The notes: generated by a model not told the origin, from the letters alone. Positions 1 to 11,404 are shown, numbered from the stretch's first letter. The stretch: 64,000 nt of DNA from Pseudarthrobacter sp. PS3-L1 (GCF_030063285.1 NZ_JASISU010000001.1:682001-746000), one strand, 5' to 3'. A program made the numbers and translations.

Positions 1-104
1 AAACCGAGCCCGCCAATGAGGAAAATGCGTCCCTGCACCTTCCACCGCCACGGCAGATCCTGCACCACCTGTTCGCCCGTGGGCACCGCTGTATATGTGT
101 TCAT
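1..104 (-). CDS. MFS transporter, N-terminal fragment
   Basis: Only the first 34 codons are inside the window; the gene runs off the left edge. The visible start reads MNTYTAVPTGEQ, followed by a Pro-Trp-Arg-Trp stretch and then RIFLIGGLG, the beginning of a first membrane helix. This matches the cytoplasmic lead-in and TM1 of sugar/aromatic-acid type MFS permeases of Arthrobacter relatives. Two ATG codons are adjacent (at 107 and 104 on the minus strand). The AGGAGG at 111-116 is 6 nt from the second but only 3 nt from the first, so I chose 104. It is transcribed divergently from purH across a 250-bp intergenic region. The substrate cannot be judged from this fragment. Confidence 0.6.
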   Translation of the reverse strand, partial: MNTYTAVPTGEQVVQDLPWRWKVQGRIFLIGGLG

Positions 105-356
105 CATCAGCCTCCTGAGGAGAATAGTAGCCGCCATCCCATGGTCATTTGGCCCACAGCCCGGGAACGGGCGACGCCGGACCCCCGCCCTGGGTGGAAC
201 GGTGAACGGACGCCGCCCGGCGCCGTCGTCCGCGGCAGGATGGGGCCCCGGCGCTTAACACTGCGGTGCCCAGCACGAGGCGCGGAGCAGACGCGATAAA
301 CTGGCACAATCCCCACCAACCGCGGCGTCTGGCCGCGCGATACGACGGAGACTTTT

Positions 357-2027
357 GTGAGCTTCACGCAGCTTGACCGTGTTCCCATCCGCCGAGCGCT
401 GATCTCGGTGTACGACAAGACCGGTCTGGAGGAGCTTGCGCGCGGACTGCACGACGCCGGCGTGACCCTCGTGTCCACCGGTTCCACCGCCAAGAAGATC
501 GCCGCCGCCGGTATCCCGGTCCAGGAAGTCGAGGAGGTGACAGGGTCCCCGGAAATGCTCGACGGCCGGGTCAAGACCCTGCACCCCCGTGTCCACGGTG
601 GCATTCTTGCTGACCGTCGCGTCCCCGCGCACATGGAGACGCTGGCCAGCATGGAGATCGAAACCTTCGACCTCGTGGTGGTGAACCTCTACCCGTTCGT
701 GGAAACCGTGAAGTCCGGCGCAGAGCGCGATGACGTTGTTGAGCAGATCGACATTGGCGGGCCCGCCATGGTGCGCTCCGCTGCGAAGAACCACGCCGCC
801 GTCGCAATTGTTGTGGATCCGACCTTCTACGGTTCCGTCGTTACAGCTGCGGCTGAGGGGGGCTTTGACCTGAAGACCCGACGCCGGCTGGCTGCGAAAG
901 CCTTCGCCCACACCGCGTCCTATGACACCGCAGTGGCCAGTTGGACTGCCAGCCAGTTCCTGGATGAAGACGGCGACGGAGTCATTGACTGGCCCGCCTA
1001 CGCCGGTCTCGCTCTGGAGCGTTCAGAGGTTCTGCGCTACGGCGAAAACCCGCACCAGCAGGCAGCACTTTATGTGGACCACTCCGCCCCGGCCGGCATT
1101 GCGCAGGCCGACCAGATCCACGGTAAAGCCATGAGCTACAACAACTTTGTTGATGCCGATGCTGCCCTGCGTGCTGCATTCGACTTCAGCGAGCCGGCCG
1201 TCGCCGTCGTTAAGCACGCCAATCCGTGCGGAGTTGCGGTGGGGTCCGTTGATGCCGCAGATCCCATTGCTGATGCCCACGCCAAGGCGCACGCCTGCGA
1301 TCCGGTCTCCGCATTTGGTGGCGTCATCGCTGCGAACAGCACGGTCACCGCTGGCATGGCGCGCACCGTGGCTGGCATCTTCACCGAAGTTGTCATCGCC
1401 CCGTCGTTCGAGCCTGAAGCCGTCGAAATTCTGTCCAAGAAAAAGAACATCAGGCTCCTGGCCCTGCCTGAGGGATACGGCCGCTATCCGTCCGAAATCC
1501 GCCAGGTATCCGGTGGTGTGCTGGTCCAGATGTCCGACAAGGTAGACGCCGACGGCGACAATCCAGCCAACTGGACCCTCGCCGCCGGTGTCGCAGCCGA
1601 CGAGAAAACCCTCGCCGACCTGTCCTTTGCCTGGACCGCGTGCCGCGCAGCCAAATCCAATGCGATCCTGTTGGCCGCCGACGGTGCAGCAGTGGGCATC
1701 GGCATGGGCCAGGTCAACCGCCTGGATTCCTGCCGGCTGGCTGTCGAACGCGCCAACACGCTTGGGGTTACCGTCGATTCCGATGTTGACGGCGCAGGTG
1801 GGGCCTCTAACGCAGATTCCGACGGTGCCCCCCAGCGCGCACGTGGCGCGGTGGCGGCTTCGGACGCGTTCTTCCCGTTTGCTGACGGACTGCAGATTCT
1901 GATCGATGCCGGTGTTCGCGCCGTGGTCCAGCCCGGCGGCTCGGTTCGCGACGAGGAAGTCATTGCCGCAGCCAATGCCGCAGGGATCACCATGTACTTC
2001 ACGGGCGCCCGGCACTTCTTCCACTAG
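357..2027 (+). CDS. purH: Bifunctional AICAR formyltransferase / IMP cyclohydrolase
   Basis: Catalyses the last two steps of purine synthesis: formyl transfer from 10-formyl-THF to AICAR, then ring closure to IMP, in the cytosol. The protein is 556 aa. The N-terminal MGS-like cyclohydrolase domain (about residues 10-150) contains [15 protein letters not shown]. The transformylase domain carries the KHANPCGVA catalytic motif near residue 286 and ends with the typical [15 protein letters not shown] and [10 protein letters not shown] blocks. A Gly/Ala/Asp/Ser-rich insertion lies at about residues 474-493, just before the conserved [12 protein letters not shown] block. The start is GTG with a GGAG about 8 nt upstream. 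There is no purN next to it; the upstream neighbour is divergent, so purH has its own promoter, which I could not place. Confidence 0.97.
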   Translation: MSFTQLDRVPIRRALISVYDKTGLEELARGLHDAGVTLVSTGSTAKKIAAAGIPVQEVEEVTGSPEMLDGRVKTLHPRVHGGILADRRVPAHMETLASMEIETFDLVVVNLYPFVETVKSGAERDDVVEQIDIGGPAMVRSAAKNHAAVAIVVDPTFYGSVVTAAAEGGFDLKTRRRLAAKAFAHTASYDTAVASWTASQFLDEDGDGVIDWPAYAGLALERSEVLRYGENPHQQAALYVDHSAPAGIAQADQIHGKAMSYNNFVDADAALRAAFDFSEPAVAVVKHANPCGVAVGSVDAADPIADAHAKAHACDPVSAFGGVIAANSTVTAGMARTVAGIFTEVVIAPSFEPEAVEILSKKKNIRLLALPEGYGRYPSEIRQVSGGVLVQMSDKVDADGDNPANWTLAAGVAADEKTLADLSFAWTACRAAKSNAILLAADGAAVGIGMGQVNRLDSCRLAVERANTLGVTVDSDVDGAGGASNADSDGAPQRARGAVAASDAFFPFADGLQILIDAGVRAVVQPGGSVRDEEVIAAANAAGITMYFTGARHFFH

Positions 2028-2063
2028 GACTCGGGTCGCGCGGTTGCTGCTCGCCAAACAACC

Positions 2064-2107
2064 AAGAATGGACATGTCCGTCCTCCCCGACGGACATGTC
2101 CATTCTT
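2064..2107. repeat. Perfect hairpin, copy A of repeat unit
   Basis: The left arm AAGAATGGACATGTCCGTC (2064-2082) and right arm GACGGACATGTCCATTCTT (2089-2107) are perfectly complementary over 19 bp, with a CTCCCC loop. Each arm contains one GGACATGTCC palindrome. It starts 36 bp after the purH stop and could act as a bidirectional terminator or mRNA 3' end, although no clear U-run follows. Confidence 0.85.
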
Positions 2108-2292
2108 TGTTGGTGCCCGTGGGCATGATCGGTTCTGCTCACTGGTGGGATTCAGGGCTGGACATGTCCAGTGAAAGTTCTGTCCCCAAAGGTTGGACAT
2201 GACCAATCTGGGACGTCGTCCAAAGCTGTGGGTGTTCCAACGCCACGCTTCGTGGCTGGGCTTGATGTCGGATATGTCCATGCCCTGCAACG

Positions 2293-2338
2293 AAGAATGG
2301 ACATGTCCCTCGCGATGCGGAGGGACATGTCCATTCTT
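2293..2338. repeat. Perfect hairpin, copy B of repeat unit
   Basis: The left arm AAGAATGGACATGTCCCTC (2293-2311) pairs perfectly with GAGGGACATGTCCATTCTT (2320-2338) around an 8-nt loop. Compared with copy A, the base pair at arm position 17 is switched from G-C to C-G, a compensatory change that keeps the stem. The 64 bp after the stem are nearly identical to those after copy A. Confidence 0.85.
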
Positions 2339-2460
2339 TGTGGCTACCTGTGGGCATGATCGGTTGTGCTCACTGGTGGGATTCAGGGCTGAGCATGTCC
2401 AGCCGGGGCGGGGCTAGAGATTGAGCATGTCCAACCCGCGGGGGTGGGGGAGGGGGCTGC

Positions 2461-3432
2461 TCAGGCCGCTGCGGCCCGGTTATAGGCCTGCTGGATGACG
2501 GAGCCCCAGTACGGGCCATACATGGTGCTTGAGTTGGTTCCGTAGCCATAGCTGTTGACGGAGTTTTGCTTGCCGGTGGAGCTGGTGCCCACAAACCATG
2601 GCCCGCCTGATGATCCGCCAGTCATGTCGCAGGGGATGCCCTGGGTGGTGCCTCCCGGGTTGACGGTGTCGTTGGTGGCCTTGCCGGAACAGCTCTTGAG
2701 TGTTGCGCCATTGAATGGGGAAGCGGCGGGGTAGCCGAAGGCCTTGTAGGTCAGTCCGCGGGATGCATTGAACTGGATTCCGGAAGCTCCGACGGTGTCG
2801 CTGAGGGTGCGCCCGTTGAGCGGGGAGACCACGGCGAAGCCTGTGTCGTACTGGATGTCGCCCTGGCCGGTCCACTGCGTGGGTGCGTACAGGCCTTTGG
2901 CTGCGAACTTGCCGTAGGGTGCTGCACCGTTGTTGTAGGCGGGGACAAAAACGAAGTTGGTGACAAAGTTGCCCGGCCCGTCATTGATGCAGTGCCCGGC
3001 GGTGGAGACTGTGCTCTTGTTGGCAGCGGCAATAGAGTTACCGGAACAGACGAAGTTCTGGCCGCCCTGGGTGAAGAAGACCTTGCCGATTGTTGCCACA
3101 GGGCTCTCGCTGGCCGCGTTCAGGACCGGGGTTTTCGGGGCAAGTTTTTCTGCGCTGGCGGGTGCGCCCTTGTCCACCACGGACCGCTCCAGGCCCAGGG
3201 TGCGCTTGACGGCGGCGTCCGCCCGCTGATCAGCGGGAATGGCTCCGATCATCCGCTCGGCTGTCCAGTACTCGGCTGCCGAGCTATTGTCCACGGCGGC
3301 GCTGGCAACGGAAGGGTTGACCTTTTCCTGTGCGGCCGGCGCGGCTGTGGCAGCTCCGGCAGAGGTCAGTGCCAGGAGTGCAGCAGCTGAGAGGCTGAGC
3401 AGTCCCGTGGTCATTTTTCTGGTCGACGTCAT
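2461..3432 (-). CDS. Secreted trypsin-like serine protease
   Basis: Predicted extracellular chymotrypsin-fold (S1/V8-like) endopeptidase of 323 aa. Residues 1-31 form a Sec signal peptide (Arg/Lys start, Leu/Ala core, cleavage near ATAAPA). A propeptide-like stretch of about 90 residues follows. The catalytic triad is visible: His147 in STAGHC, Asp196 in DTGFAVV and Ser275 in GGSSGGPWF. Cys129, Cys148, Cys248 and Cys268 could form two disulfides. The gene is convergent with purH across the CATG repeat array and divergent from icd. A TGTCAA/TTGACA palindrome lies 95 bp upstream of the start. The substrate is unknown. The calcium and extra-domain features of larger secreted proteases are absent. 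Confidence 0.9.
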   Translation of the reverse strand: MTSTRKMTTGLLSLSAAALLALTSAGAATAAPAAQEKVNPSVASAAVDNSSAAEYWTAERMIGAIPADQRADAAVKRTLGLERSVVDKGAPASAEKLAPKTPVLNAASESPVATIGKVFFTQGGQNFVCSGNSIAAANKSTVSTAGHCINDGPGNFVTNFVFVPAYNNGAAPYGKFAAKGLYAPTQWTGQGDIQYDTGFAVVSPLNGRTLSDTVGASGIQFNASRGLTYKAFGYPAASPFNGATLKSCSGKATNDTVNPGGTTQGIPCDMTGGSSGGPWFVGTSSTGKQNSVNSYGYGTNSSTMYGPYWGSVIQQAYNRAAAA

Positions 3433-3526
3433 TGCTTTCCTGACTGATCGGGCGGCGCTGCGAGTGGGTGGTGCGCCACGTGATGGAAGAGAATCTAGCG
3501 GTACATGACAGATTTGTAAACTAGGA

Positions 3527-3541
3527 TGTCAAGTATTGACA
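3527..3541. promoter_or_regulatory. TGTCAA-N3-TTGACA palindrome upstream of protease
   Basis: A perfect inverted repeat with 6-bp arms and a 3-nt spacer, in the divergent region between the protease gene and icd. Each arm reads TTGACA on one strand, so it may combine a -35 hexamer with an operator. I found no convincing -10 at 17 bp on either side. Confidence 0.4.
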
Positions 3542-3646
3542 CTTACGACGGCGGTGCGGTCGCCGTCGTCGTGGTCCAGCAGTTCCGGCGGTAAACGTGA
3601 GCAGAAGTCAGCACCCAGTGCAGCTGGTAAGCGTGTCCTCGGGTAG

Positions 3647-5935
<2,289 letters not shown>

Positions 5936-5945
5936 CATCGCAGTG

Positions 5946-5965
5946 GTGCGCCCCGACGGGCGCAC
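5946..5965 (+). terminator. GC hairpin after icd
   Basis: An 8-bp perfect stem (GTGCGCCC / GGGCGCAC) with a CGAC tetraloop begins 11 bp after the icd stop. It has no U-run, so it is either a stabilising 3' hairpin or part of a composite terminator with the next stem-loop. Confidence 0.5.
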
Positions 5966-5984
5966 ACGCATCTAGGAGCGCAGG

Positions 5985-6030
5985 AACGCCGCCCATCCAC
6001 TGGTTCATCCAGCGGGTGGGCGGCGTTTGT
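5985..6030. terminator. Bidirectional terminator between icd and oxidoreductase
   Basis: The arm AACGCCGCCCA pairs with TGGGCGGCGTT across the gap between two convergent genes, followed by TGT on the plus strand. It can serve both icd and the minus-strand Gfo/Idh/MocA gene. Confidence 0.65.
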
Positions 6031-6055
6031 CTAGGCTGCCTGTGCAGCGGAGGTT

Positions 6056-7126
6056 TCAGCGAGTGTCGTTGGCGTACGTGGTGCCGAGCTGCGCCCTGAC
6101 GCCGTCAAAGAACTCCATGGTGGCAAGGGTGTCAGCCAGGGGCATGACGGGACTTTCGGTCAGGCCCTGCTGGATGCAGCGGGTAACTTCACGTAGCTCA
6201 TAGGTATAGCCGCGGCCAACCGGTGCGAACGCCTCTGCGCGTTTGGTATCCCAGCCCGTGCTGACCAGCAGCTCGGTGGGGTTGTTGATGGAACCGATGC
6301 TCTGCAGGACGCCCTTGCTTCCGGCCACCGTGGCGGTCCTCGGTCCGTGCGCCAGTAGCGACGAGGTCAGCTGGACGTGGGCGCCGGAGGCGTAGCCAAG
6401 GGTCAGGACATTCTGGGCATCCACGCCGTCATCATTGATGGTTCCTGCTGCGGCGACGGACTGCGGGAAGCCCAGGGTTCCCAGAGCCCAGAGCAGTGGA
6501 TAGATGGTCAAATCCAGGAGGGCGCCGCCGCCGGCCTCCCGGGCCCAGATCCTGGCATTGGGATCATAGGGGGCCGGAAACCCAAGATCCGCACTGATCC
6601 ACTGGACCTGCCCAATCTCCCCTGAGGCGATGATCTCGAACGCCCGCTGCATACTTGGCAGGAACCGGCTCCACATGGCCTCCATCAAAAACAGGTTCCT
6701 GGAGCGGGCTAGCTCTATCAGTTCCTTGGCCTCGCCGGCATTTATGGTGAAGGCTTTCTCGCAGAGTACATGCTTGCCGGCCAGCAGGGCTGCTCGGACA
6801 ATCTCAAAGTGCTGGCCGTGGGGCGTGGCCACGTAGACAACGTCCACTGATGCATCGGCAAACAACCGCTCGTAGCCCTGGGCTTCAGCGCTGTCCCCGT
6901 AGGCCGTGCCAAAACCATGTTGTGCCGCAAATGCCTCGGCAGATGCCTGGCTGCGCGAACTCACGGCATACAGTTCAGCGTCCTGCAGGAGGGCCAGATC
7001 CTCTGTGACTGACTGTGCAATTCCGCCGGTGGCCACCACACCCCAGCGCAGTGGTGCTCCTGTAGCGGAGCGGGGATCGGTGTCGGACTGGGCGGAAAGC
7101 CATGGCGTGGCAAGGGGGGCACTCAT
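6056..7126 (-). CDS. Gfo/Idh/MocA-family oxidoreductase
   Basis: NAD(P)-dependent dehydrogenase of sugar- or inositol-like substrates, 356 aa. An N-terminal Rossmann fold begins at WGVVATGGIAQSV (about residues 28-40). The catalytic Glu-Lys lies in VLCEKAFTINAGEA, where the family usually has EKP; here the third residue is Ala. The C-terminal alpha/beta dimerisation domain carries the AGGGALLDLTIYPL block. The start ATG has a GAGAGGA ribosome site. It lies downstream of chvE on the same strand but is separated from it by a strong terminator, so it is probably a separate unit functionally linked to monosaccharide uptake. The specific substrate cannot be told from sequence. Confidence 0.9.
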   Translation of the reverse strand: MSAPLATPWLSAQSDTDPRSATGAPLRWGVVATGGIAQSVTEDLALLQDAELYAVSSRSQASAEAFAAQHGFGTAYGDSAEAQGYERLFADASVDVVYVATPHGQHFEIVRAALLAGKHVLCEKAFTINAGEAKELIELARSRNLFLMEAMWSRFLPSMQRAFEIIASGEIGQVQWISADLGFPAPYDPNARIWAREAGGGALLDLTIYPLLWALGTLGFPQSVAAAGTINDDGVDAQNVLTLGYASGAHVQLTSSLLAHGPRTATVAGSKGVLQSIGSINNPTELLVSTGWDTKRAEAFAPVGRGYTYELREVTRCIQQGLTESPVMPLADTLATMEFFDGVRAQLGTTYANDTR

Positions 7127-7230
7127 CTGTCCATCCTCTCACTGCACGCGCCAGGAAGGTGTGCTGCACCACACCAGTGGCGTGCGCCGTCGTCGCCCCC
7201 GTCCCGTCCCCGCATGCAGGAGATCCCTCC

Positions 7231-7279
7231 TTAAAAGCGCAGGAGCCCGGACCCTGTGAAAAGGGGCCGGGCTCCTGCG
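7231..7279 (-). terminator. Intrinsic terminator of the mms operon
   Basis: A 13-bp perfect stem (CGCAGGAGCCCGG at 7238-7250 with its complement at 7267-7279). On the minus strand the run CTTTTAAGG follows the stem. It lies 25 bp after the chvE stop and ends the mmsA-mmsB-chvE transcript. Confidence 0.85.
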
Positions 7280-7303
7280 GTGAAACGGGTAAAACCGGGA
7301 TGA

Positions 7304-8404
7304 CTACTTGGTCAGCGGGCCAAGTACCGGATCGTCGGTGTAAGCGGTCTTGACATTCTCCGCCGTCACGATGACCGGCTCCAGCAGGTATGCCGGAACA
7401 ACCTTGCTTCCGTTGTCGTAGGACTTGTCATCATTGATCTCAGGAGTCTTGCCGGACTGCAGGTCCTTGACCATGGTGATGGCGTGCTCAACAAGCTTGC
7501 GGGTGTCCTTGTTGATGGTGGAGTACTGCTCACCGGCGAGGATGGACTTGACGGACTCCAGCTCGGAGTCCTGGCCGGTGATGACCGGGATGGACTTGCC
7601 TGCGGACTTGACCGAGGTGATGACCGCGCGAGCCAGGGTGTCATTCGGGGAGAGCACGCCGTCAAGTGTCTCGGAGGAGTAGCTGCCCGTGAGCAGGTTG
7701 TCCATGCGACGCTGGGCGTTCTCAGCCTTCCAATCCTGGGTAACGGCCTTTTCGAAAGTGGTCTGACCGGAGACAACCTTCAGGGTACCGTCGTCAATCT
7801 TGGGCTGGAGGACCTCCATGGCGCCGTCGAAGAAGACCTTCGCATTGGCGTCATCAGGTGAACCGGCAAACAGCTCAATGTTGTAGGGACCACTGGCCTT
7901 CTTGGCCTGCATTCCGTCCAACAGTGCCTGGCCCTGCAGCTGGCCGACCTTGAAGTTGTCGTACGCCACGTAGTAGTCCACGTTCTCCGTGTTGAGGAGA
8001 AGACGGTCGTACGCAATGATCGTGGCGCCGGCGTCCTTGGCCTGCTGCAGCTGGGTGCCCAGCTGCGAGCCGTCCAGGGCACCCACAATGATGACCTTGG
8101 AGCCGTTGGCAATCATGGCGCTGATCTGGTTCTGCTGTTCGGCAACACCGTTGTTTGCGAACTGGACCGTCGGCTTGAAGCCGGATTCGTTCAGTCCGTC
8201 ATTGAACAGCTTTTCAGCGAGGACCCAGTTTTCTGAGGTCTTCTTGGGAAGCGCGACGCCAATCGAGGAGTCCTGCGCAAATCCTGCAGCTTCACCGCTG
8301 GCACCGGCAGTGGTGCCAGTATCGGCGCGGCCGCAGGCGGTCAGCGCCAGTGCTGCAATTGCAGCTACGGCTGCTGCCTTTCCTGCTTTACCAATAAGTC
8401 GCAT
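7304..8404 (-). CDS. chvE: Multiple-monosaccharide ABC substrate-binding lipoprotein
   Basis: Periplasmic-binding-protein type 1 fold (ChvE/xylose-galactose group), anchored to the membrane exterior as a lipoprotein. The predicted 366-aa precursor has a basic N-terminus, a hydrophobic segment and the lipobox LALTAC with Cys24. Conserved parts include the strand IGVALPKKTSENW, the AMIANGSKVIIVGALDGSQL block and the hinge-region DAGATIIAYDRLLLNTENVDYYV. I chose ATG 8404 rather than an upstream in-frame start, because the signal peptide then begins properly (MRLIGKAGKA). It is the last gene of the importer operon, 46 bp after mmsB. It likely binds aldoses such as glucose, galactose or xylose; the ligand is inferred from the family. 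Confidence 0.93.
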   Translation of the reverse strand: MRLIGKAGKAAAVAAIAALALTACGRADTGTTAGASGEAAGFAQDSSIGVALPKKTSENWVLAEKLFNDGLNESGFKPTVQFANNGVAEQQNQISAMIANGSKVIIVGALDGSQLGTQLQQAKDAGATIIAYDRLLLNTENVDYYVAYDNFKVGQLQGQALLDGMQAKKASGPYNIELFAGSPDDANAKVFFDGAMEVLQPKIDDGTLKVVSGQTTFEKAVTQDWKAENAQRRMDNLLTGSYSSETLDGVLSPNDTLARAVITSVKSAGKSIPVITGQDSELESVKSILAGEQYSTINKDTRKLVEHAITMVKDLQSGKTPEINDDKSYDNGSKVVPAYLLEPVIVTAENVKTAYTDDPVLGPLTK

Positions 8405-8450
8405 TACGTGGTTCTCTTTCTTTGAGTGGAATCCAGTGTCTGAGGAGAAC

Positions 8451-9734
8451 TCAGGCTTCCCTGGAGATTGCTTCCTTGGTGGAGGTGGTTTCGTCGGGTT
8501 GGTTTGGGTTGCTGGGACCATCGGGGGAGCGATTGAAGTTCTTCATCATCATCCCGATGATTGACACGCGGCCCTGGCTCTTGTTGTAGACGTCAATGGC
8601 TACAGCGATGAGGAGCACCAGGCCCTTGATCATGGACTGCCAGTCGGCGCCGACCCCCAGTAGCTGGAGGCCGTTGTTCAGGACAGCCATGACGAGGCCA
8701 CCAACGATTGATCCGATCACAGTGCCCACGCCGCCGGTAACGGCGGCGCCGCCGATGAACACGGCAGCAATGGCATCAAGTTCCCAGCCGGTGCCGTCGG
8801 ACGGGCCTGCTGAAGTGGAGCGGGCCACGAAGATCATGCCAGCAAGTCCGGCAATGATGGACATGTTCATCATGACCAGGAAGTTGATCTTCTTGGACTT
8901 CACGCCGGAAAGTTCTGCTGCGTGGCGGTTGCCACCCACAGCGTAGACGTGGCGGCCCACGATGGTTTTGGAGGAGATAAACCCATAGATCAGGACCAGT
9001 ACGGCCAGGATCAGGCCGGGAACCGGGAAGGACGTGCCGGGGCGACCGGTGGCAAAGAGGTATGTGGCGTACAGGATAGCAACTGAAATCAGGACCACCT
9101 TGGCGATGCTGATCCAGAGCTCGGGGACCTCTGCGCCGAGTTCCCTGGCTGCCTTGCGCTTGCGCAGTTCACCAACGATGACAAAGGCGACGCCAGCCAG
9201 GCCAAGGAGGAGTGTGAGGTTGTTGTAGCCGGTGTTGGGGCCAACCTCCGGCAGGTAGCCGGCACCGATGTACTGGAATTCCTTGGGAACGGGGATGGAG
9301 TTTGACTGTCCCACGAACTGCTGGGCACCGCGGAAGATTAGCATTCCAGCGAGGGTCACAATGAAGGCAGGGATGCCGACGTAGGCCGTCCACCATCCTT
9401 GCCATGCACCAATCAGGGCGCCCAGGGCAAGGCCCAGGAGGATGCCGAGGTACCAGGGAATACCCCAGTCCCGCATCGCAATGGCAACCACCATGCCCAC
9501 GAAGGCTGCTACGGAGCCCACGGAGAGATCAATGTGCCCCGCAATGATGACCAGCACCATGCCGATGGCAAGAATCAGGATGTAGGAGTTGCCATTGAAC
9601 AGGTTGATCATGTTGGCCGATGTCAGCGTGATGCCGTCGGTCCTCCACTGGAAGAACAGGATCAGGGCCACAAGGGCAAAGATCATGCCGAACTGGCGGG
9701 TATCGCCACCGAACATCTTCTTGATCGATTTCAT
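8451..9734 (-). CDS. mmsB: Multiple-monosaccharide ABC transporter permease
   Basis: Membrane permease of the RbsC/XylH/GguB type, 427 aa with about ten hydrophobic segments. The permease signature region reads AGHIDLSVGSVAAFVGMV, and the C-terminal half contains GGAAVTGGVGTVIGSIVGGLVM. A central charged linker (about residues 190-210, RKRKAARELGAEVPEL) is typical of the XylH/MmsB subgroup rather than RbsC. It lies 43 bp downstream of mmsA and 46 bp upstream of chvE on the minus strand, and pairs with the MmsA ATPase. Confidence 0.93.
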   Translation of the reverse strand: MKSIKKMFGGDTRQFGMIFALVALILFFQWRTDGITLTSANMINLFNGNSYILILAIGMVLVIIAGHIDLSVGSVAAFVGMVVAIAMRDWGIPWYLGILLGLALGALIGAWQGWWTAYVGIPAFIVTLAGMLIFRGAQQFVGQSNSIPVPKEFQYIGAGYLPEVGPNTGYNNLTLLLGLAGVAFVIVGELRKRKAARELGAEVPELWISIAKVVLISVAILYATYLFATGRPGTSFPVPGLILAVLVLIYGFISSKTIVGRHVYAVGGNRHAAELSGVKSKKINFLVMMNMSIIAGLAGMIFVARSTSAGPSDGTGWELDAIAAVFIGGAAVTGGVGTVIGSIVGGLVMAVLNNGLQLLGVGADWQSMIKGLVLLIAVAIDVYNKSQGRVSIIGMMMKNFNRSPDGPSNPNQPDETTSTKEAISREA

Positions 9735-9777
9735 TAATTCAGTCCTTGGTCTGGAAAAGTTCTGGAGTATTCCAGCG

Positions 9778-11337
9778 TTATGCGGCGGTCTTGCGGGCGG
9801 AGGTCATCAGCTTCATCAGGGATTCCTGGTTGGCCTGTTCCTTGGTGAGGACGCCTGTGATGGCGCCTTCAAAGATGGTGTAGATCCGGTCGGAGAGTCC
9901 CAGGAGTTCTGGGAGTTCAGAGGAAATGACAATGACGCCTTTCCCCTGGCTGGCAAGCTCCTGGATGATTCCGTAGATCTCGTACTTTGCGCCCACGTCA
10001 ATGCCGCGTGTGGGTTCGTCAAGGATCAGGAGGTCAGGATCCGTGAACATCCACTTGGCCAGGACAACCTTCTGCTGGTTACCACCCGAGAGTTTGGAGA
10101 CACCTTCCATGACGGACGGTGTCTTGGTCCGCAGGGATTTCCGGTACTGCTCAGCAACGGCGAATTCCTTGTCGGTGTTCACCACTGTGCGTTTACTGAT
10201 TTTTTCCAGATTGGCGGAGACCGTGGTGGTCTTGATGTCATCGAGGAGGTTCAGCCCCAGGGACTTCCGGTCCTCTGTCACATAGGCCAACCCGGCGCCG
10301 ATGGCGGAGTGCACGGACTTGAGCTGGACAGCCTTCCCGTCCTTGTAGATCTCGCCCGTAATGAATTTTCCGTAGGAGCGGCCAAAGATCGAGCGGGCAA
10401 GCTCGGTACGTCCGGCACCCATCAGTCCCGCGAATCCAACAATCTCGCCACGGCGGACAAAGAAGCTGGACTCTTTGCAGACCAGCCGGTCCTGGATCTG
10501 CGGGTGGGCCACAGTCCAGTTCTTGACCTCGAAGAACGTCTCGCCAAGGGCGGGGGTGTGGTCCGGGAAGCGGGATTCGAGCGTCCGGCCCACCATGCCC
10601 TTGATGATGCGGTCCTCGTCAACGCCGTCAGCCTTGACGTTGAGGGTCTCGATCGACTTTCCGTCGCGGATGATGGTGATGGAATCTGCGATCTGCTCAA
10701 TTTCGTTGAGCTTGTGGGAAATGATGATGGACGTGATGCCCTTGGCCTTCAGGCCGAGGATCAGGTCCAGCAGGTGCTGTGAGTCCGATTCGTTCAGGGC
10801 CGCAGTGGGCTCGTCGAGGATCAGGATCTTCACGGACTTGTTCAGCGCCTTGGCAATTTCCACCAGCTGCTGCTTGCCGACGCCGATTTCCTTGACCTGG
10901 GTGTCCGGGTCATCGCGCAGGCCAACACGGGCCAGCAGATCCAAGGAGCGGAGCCGGGCTTCGGCCCAGTTGATGACTCCGCGTTTGCTGGGTTCGTTAC
11001 CCAGGAAGATGTTCTCCATGATGGAGAGTTCGGGGATCAGCGCTAGCTCCTGGTGGATGATCACGATCCCGGCAGATTCGCTGGCCCGGATGTCACGGAA
11101 CTGCTGGACCTGGCTCTGGTAGACGATGTCTCCGGTGTAGGTCCCGAAAGGGTATACGCCGGAGAGGACCTTCATCAGGGTGGATTTGCCGGCACCGTTC
11201 TCGCCGCAGATGGCGTGGACTTCGCCGGCTTTGACGCTGAGGCTTACTTCGGCCAGGGCCTTGACGCCGGGGAATTCCTTGGTGATGGAGCGCATCTCCA
11301 GGATGACTGGCTCACTGTGCGATTCGAGCGAGGACAT
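9778..11337 (-). CDS. mmsA: Multiple-monosaccharide ABC transporter ATP-binding protein
   Basis: Tandem ABC ATPase of the carbohydrate-uptake-2 family, 519 aa, energising sugar import with MmsB. The first domain has Walker A GENGAGKS, signature [15 protein letters not shown] and Walker [12 protein letters not shown]. The second has the degenerate Walker [11 protein letters not shown] usual in this family, signature [14 protein letters not shown] and Walker [13 protein letters not shown] chose ATG 11337 ([10 protein letters not shown]) because a GGAGG lies upstream. The longer in-frame start at 11379 would place that ribosome site inside the gene. It is the first gene of the operon, with a promoter-like element 70-100 bp upstream. 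The ROK regulator upstream on the same strand is the likely repressor. Confidence 0.94.
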   Translation of the reverse strand: MSSLESHSEPVILEMRSITKEFPGVKALAEVSLSVKAGEVHAICGENGAGKSTLMKVLSGVYPFGTYTGDIVYQSQVQQFRDIRASESAGIVIIHQELALIPELSIMENIFLGNEPSKRGVINWAEARLRSLDLLARVGLRDDPDTQVKEIGVGKQQLVEIAKALNKSVKILILDEPTAALNESDSQHLLDLILGLKAKGITSIIISHKLNEIEQIADSITIIRDGKSIETLNVKADGVDEDRIIKGMVGRTLESRFPDHTPALGETFFEVKNWTVAHPQIQDRLVCKESSFFVRRGEIVGFAGLMGAGRTELARSIFGRSYGKFITGEIYKDGKAVQLKSVHSAIGAGLAYVTEDRKSLGLNLLDDIKTTTVSANLEKISKRTVVNTDKEFAVAEQYRKSLRTKTPSVMEGVSKLSGGNQQKVVLAKWMFTDPDLLILDEPTRGIDVGAKYEIYGIIQELASQGKGVIVISSELPELLGLSDRIYTIFEGAITGVLTKEQANQESLMKLMTSARKTAA

Positions 11338-11404
11338 AGCCTTCGCGCCTCCAATGCATGACTTCGTTGTCTGCCCCACAGATCGAGGGGCCGTCTGATG
11401 AAAA

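Larger units (their letters stand above)
2064..2432. repeat. Array of CATG-centred palindromes, locus 1
   Basis: This fills the gene-free 433 bp between the convergent purH and protease genes. A 10-bp palindrome of the form RRCATGTCC (best version GGACATGTCC) recurs at 2070, 2092, 2121, 2160, 2195, 2270, 2299, 2323, 2352, 2391 and 2423, some copies degenerate. Typical spacing is 29, 32-35 or 39 bp. It includes a direct repeat of about 108 bp (2064-2171 and 2293-2402), each copy opening with a 19-bp-arm hairpin. Small ORFs across it are artefacts of the repeat. A related array is at 37036-37369. I recognise no named family. Confidence 0.8.

Noticed and set aside
255-911. Long antisense ORFs inside purH
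   Set aside because: They are shadows of GC-rich coding bias. The plus-strand frame is an unmistakable purH.
2024-2594. Several short ORFs on both strands across the CATG repeat array
   Set aside because: They repeat the same few residues because of the DNA repeats, have no ribosome sites and overlap each other. They are artefacts.
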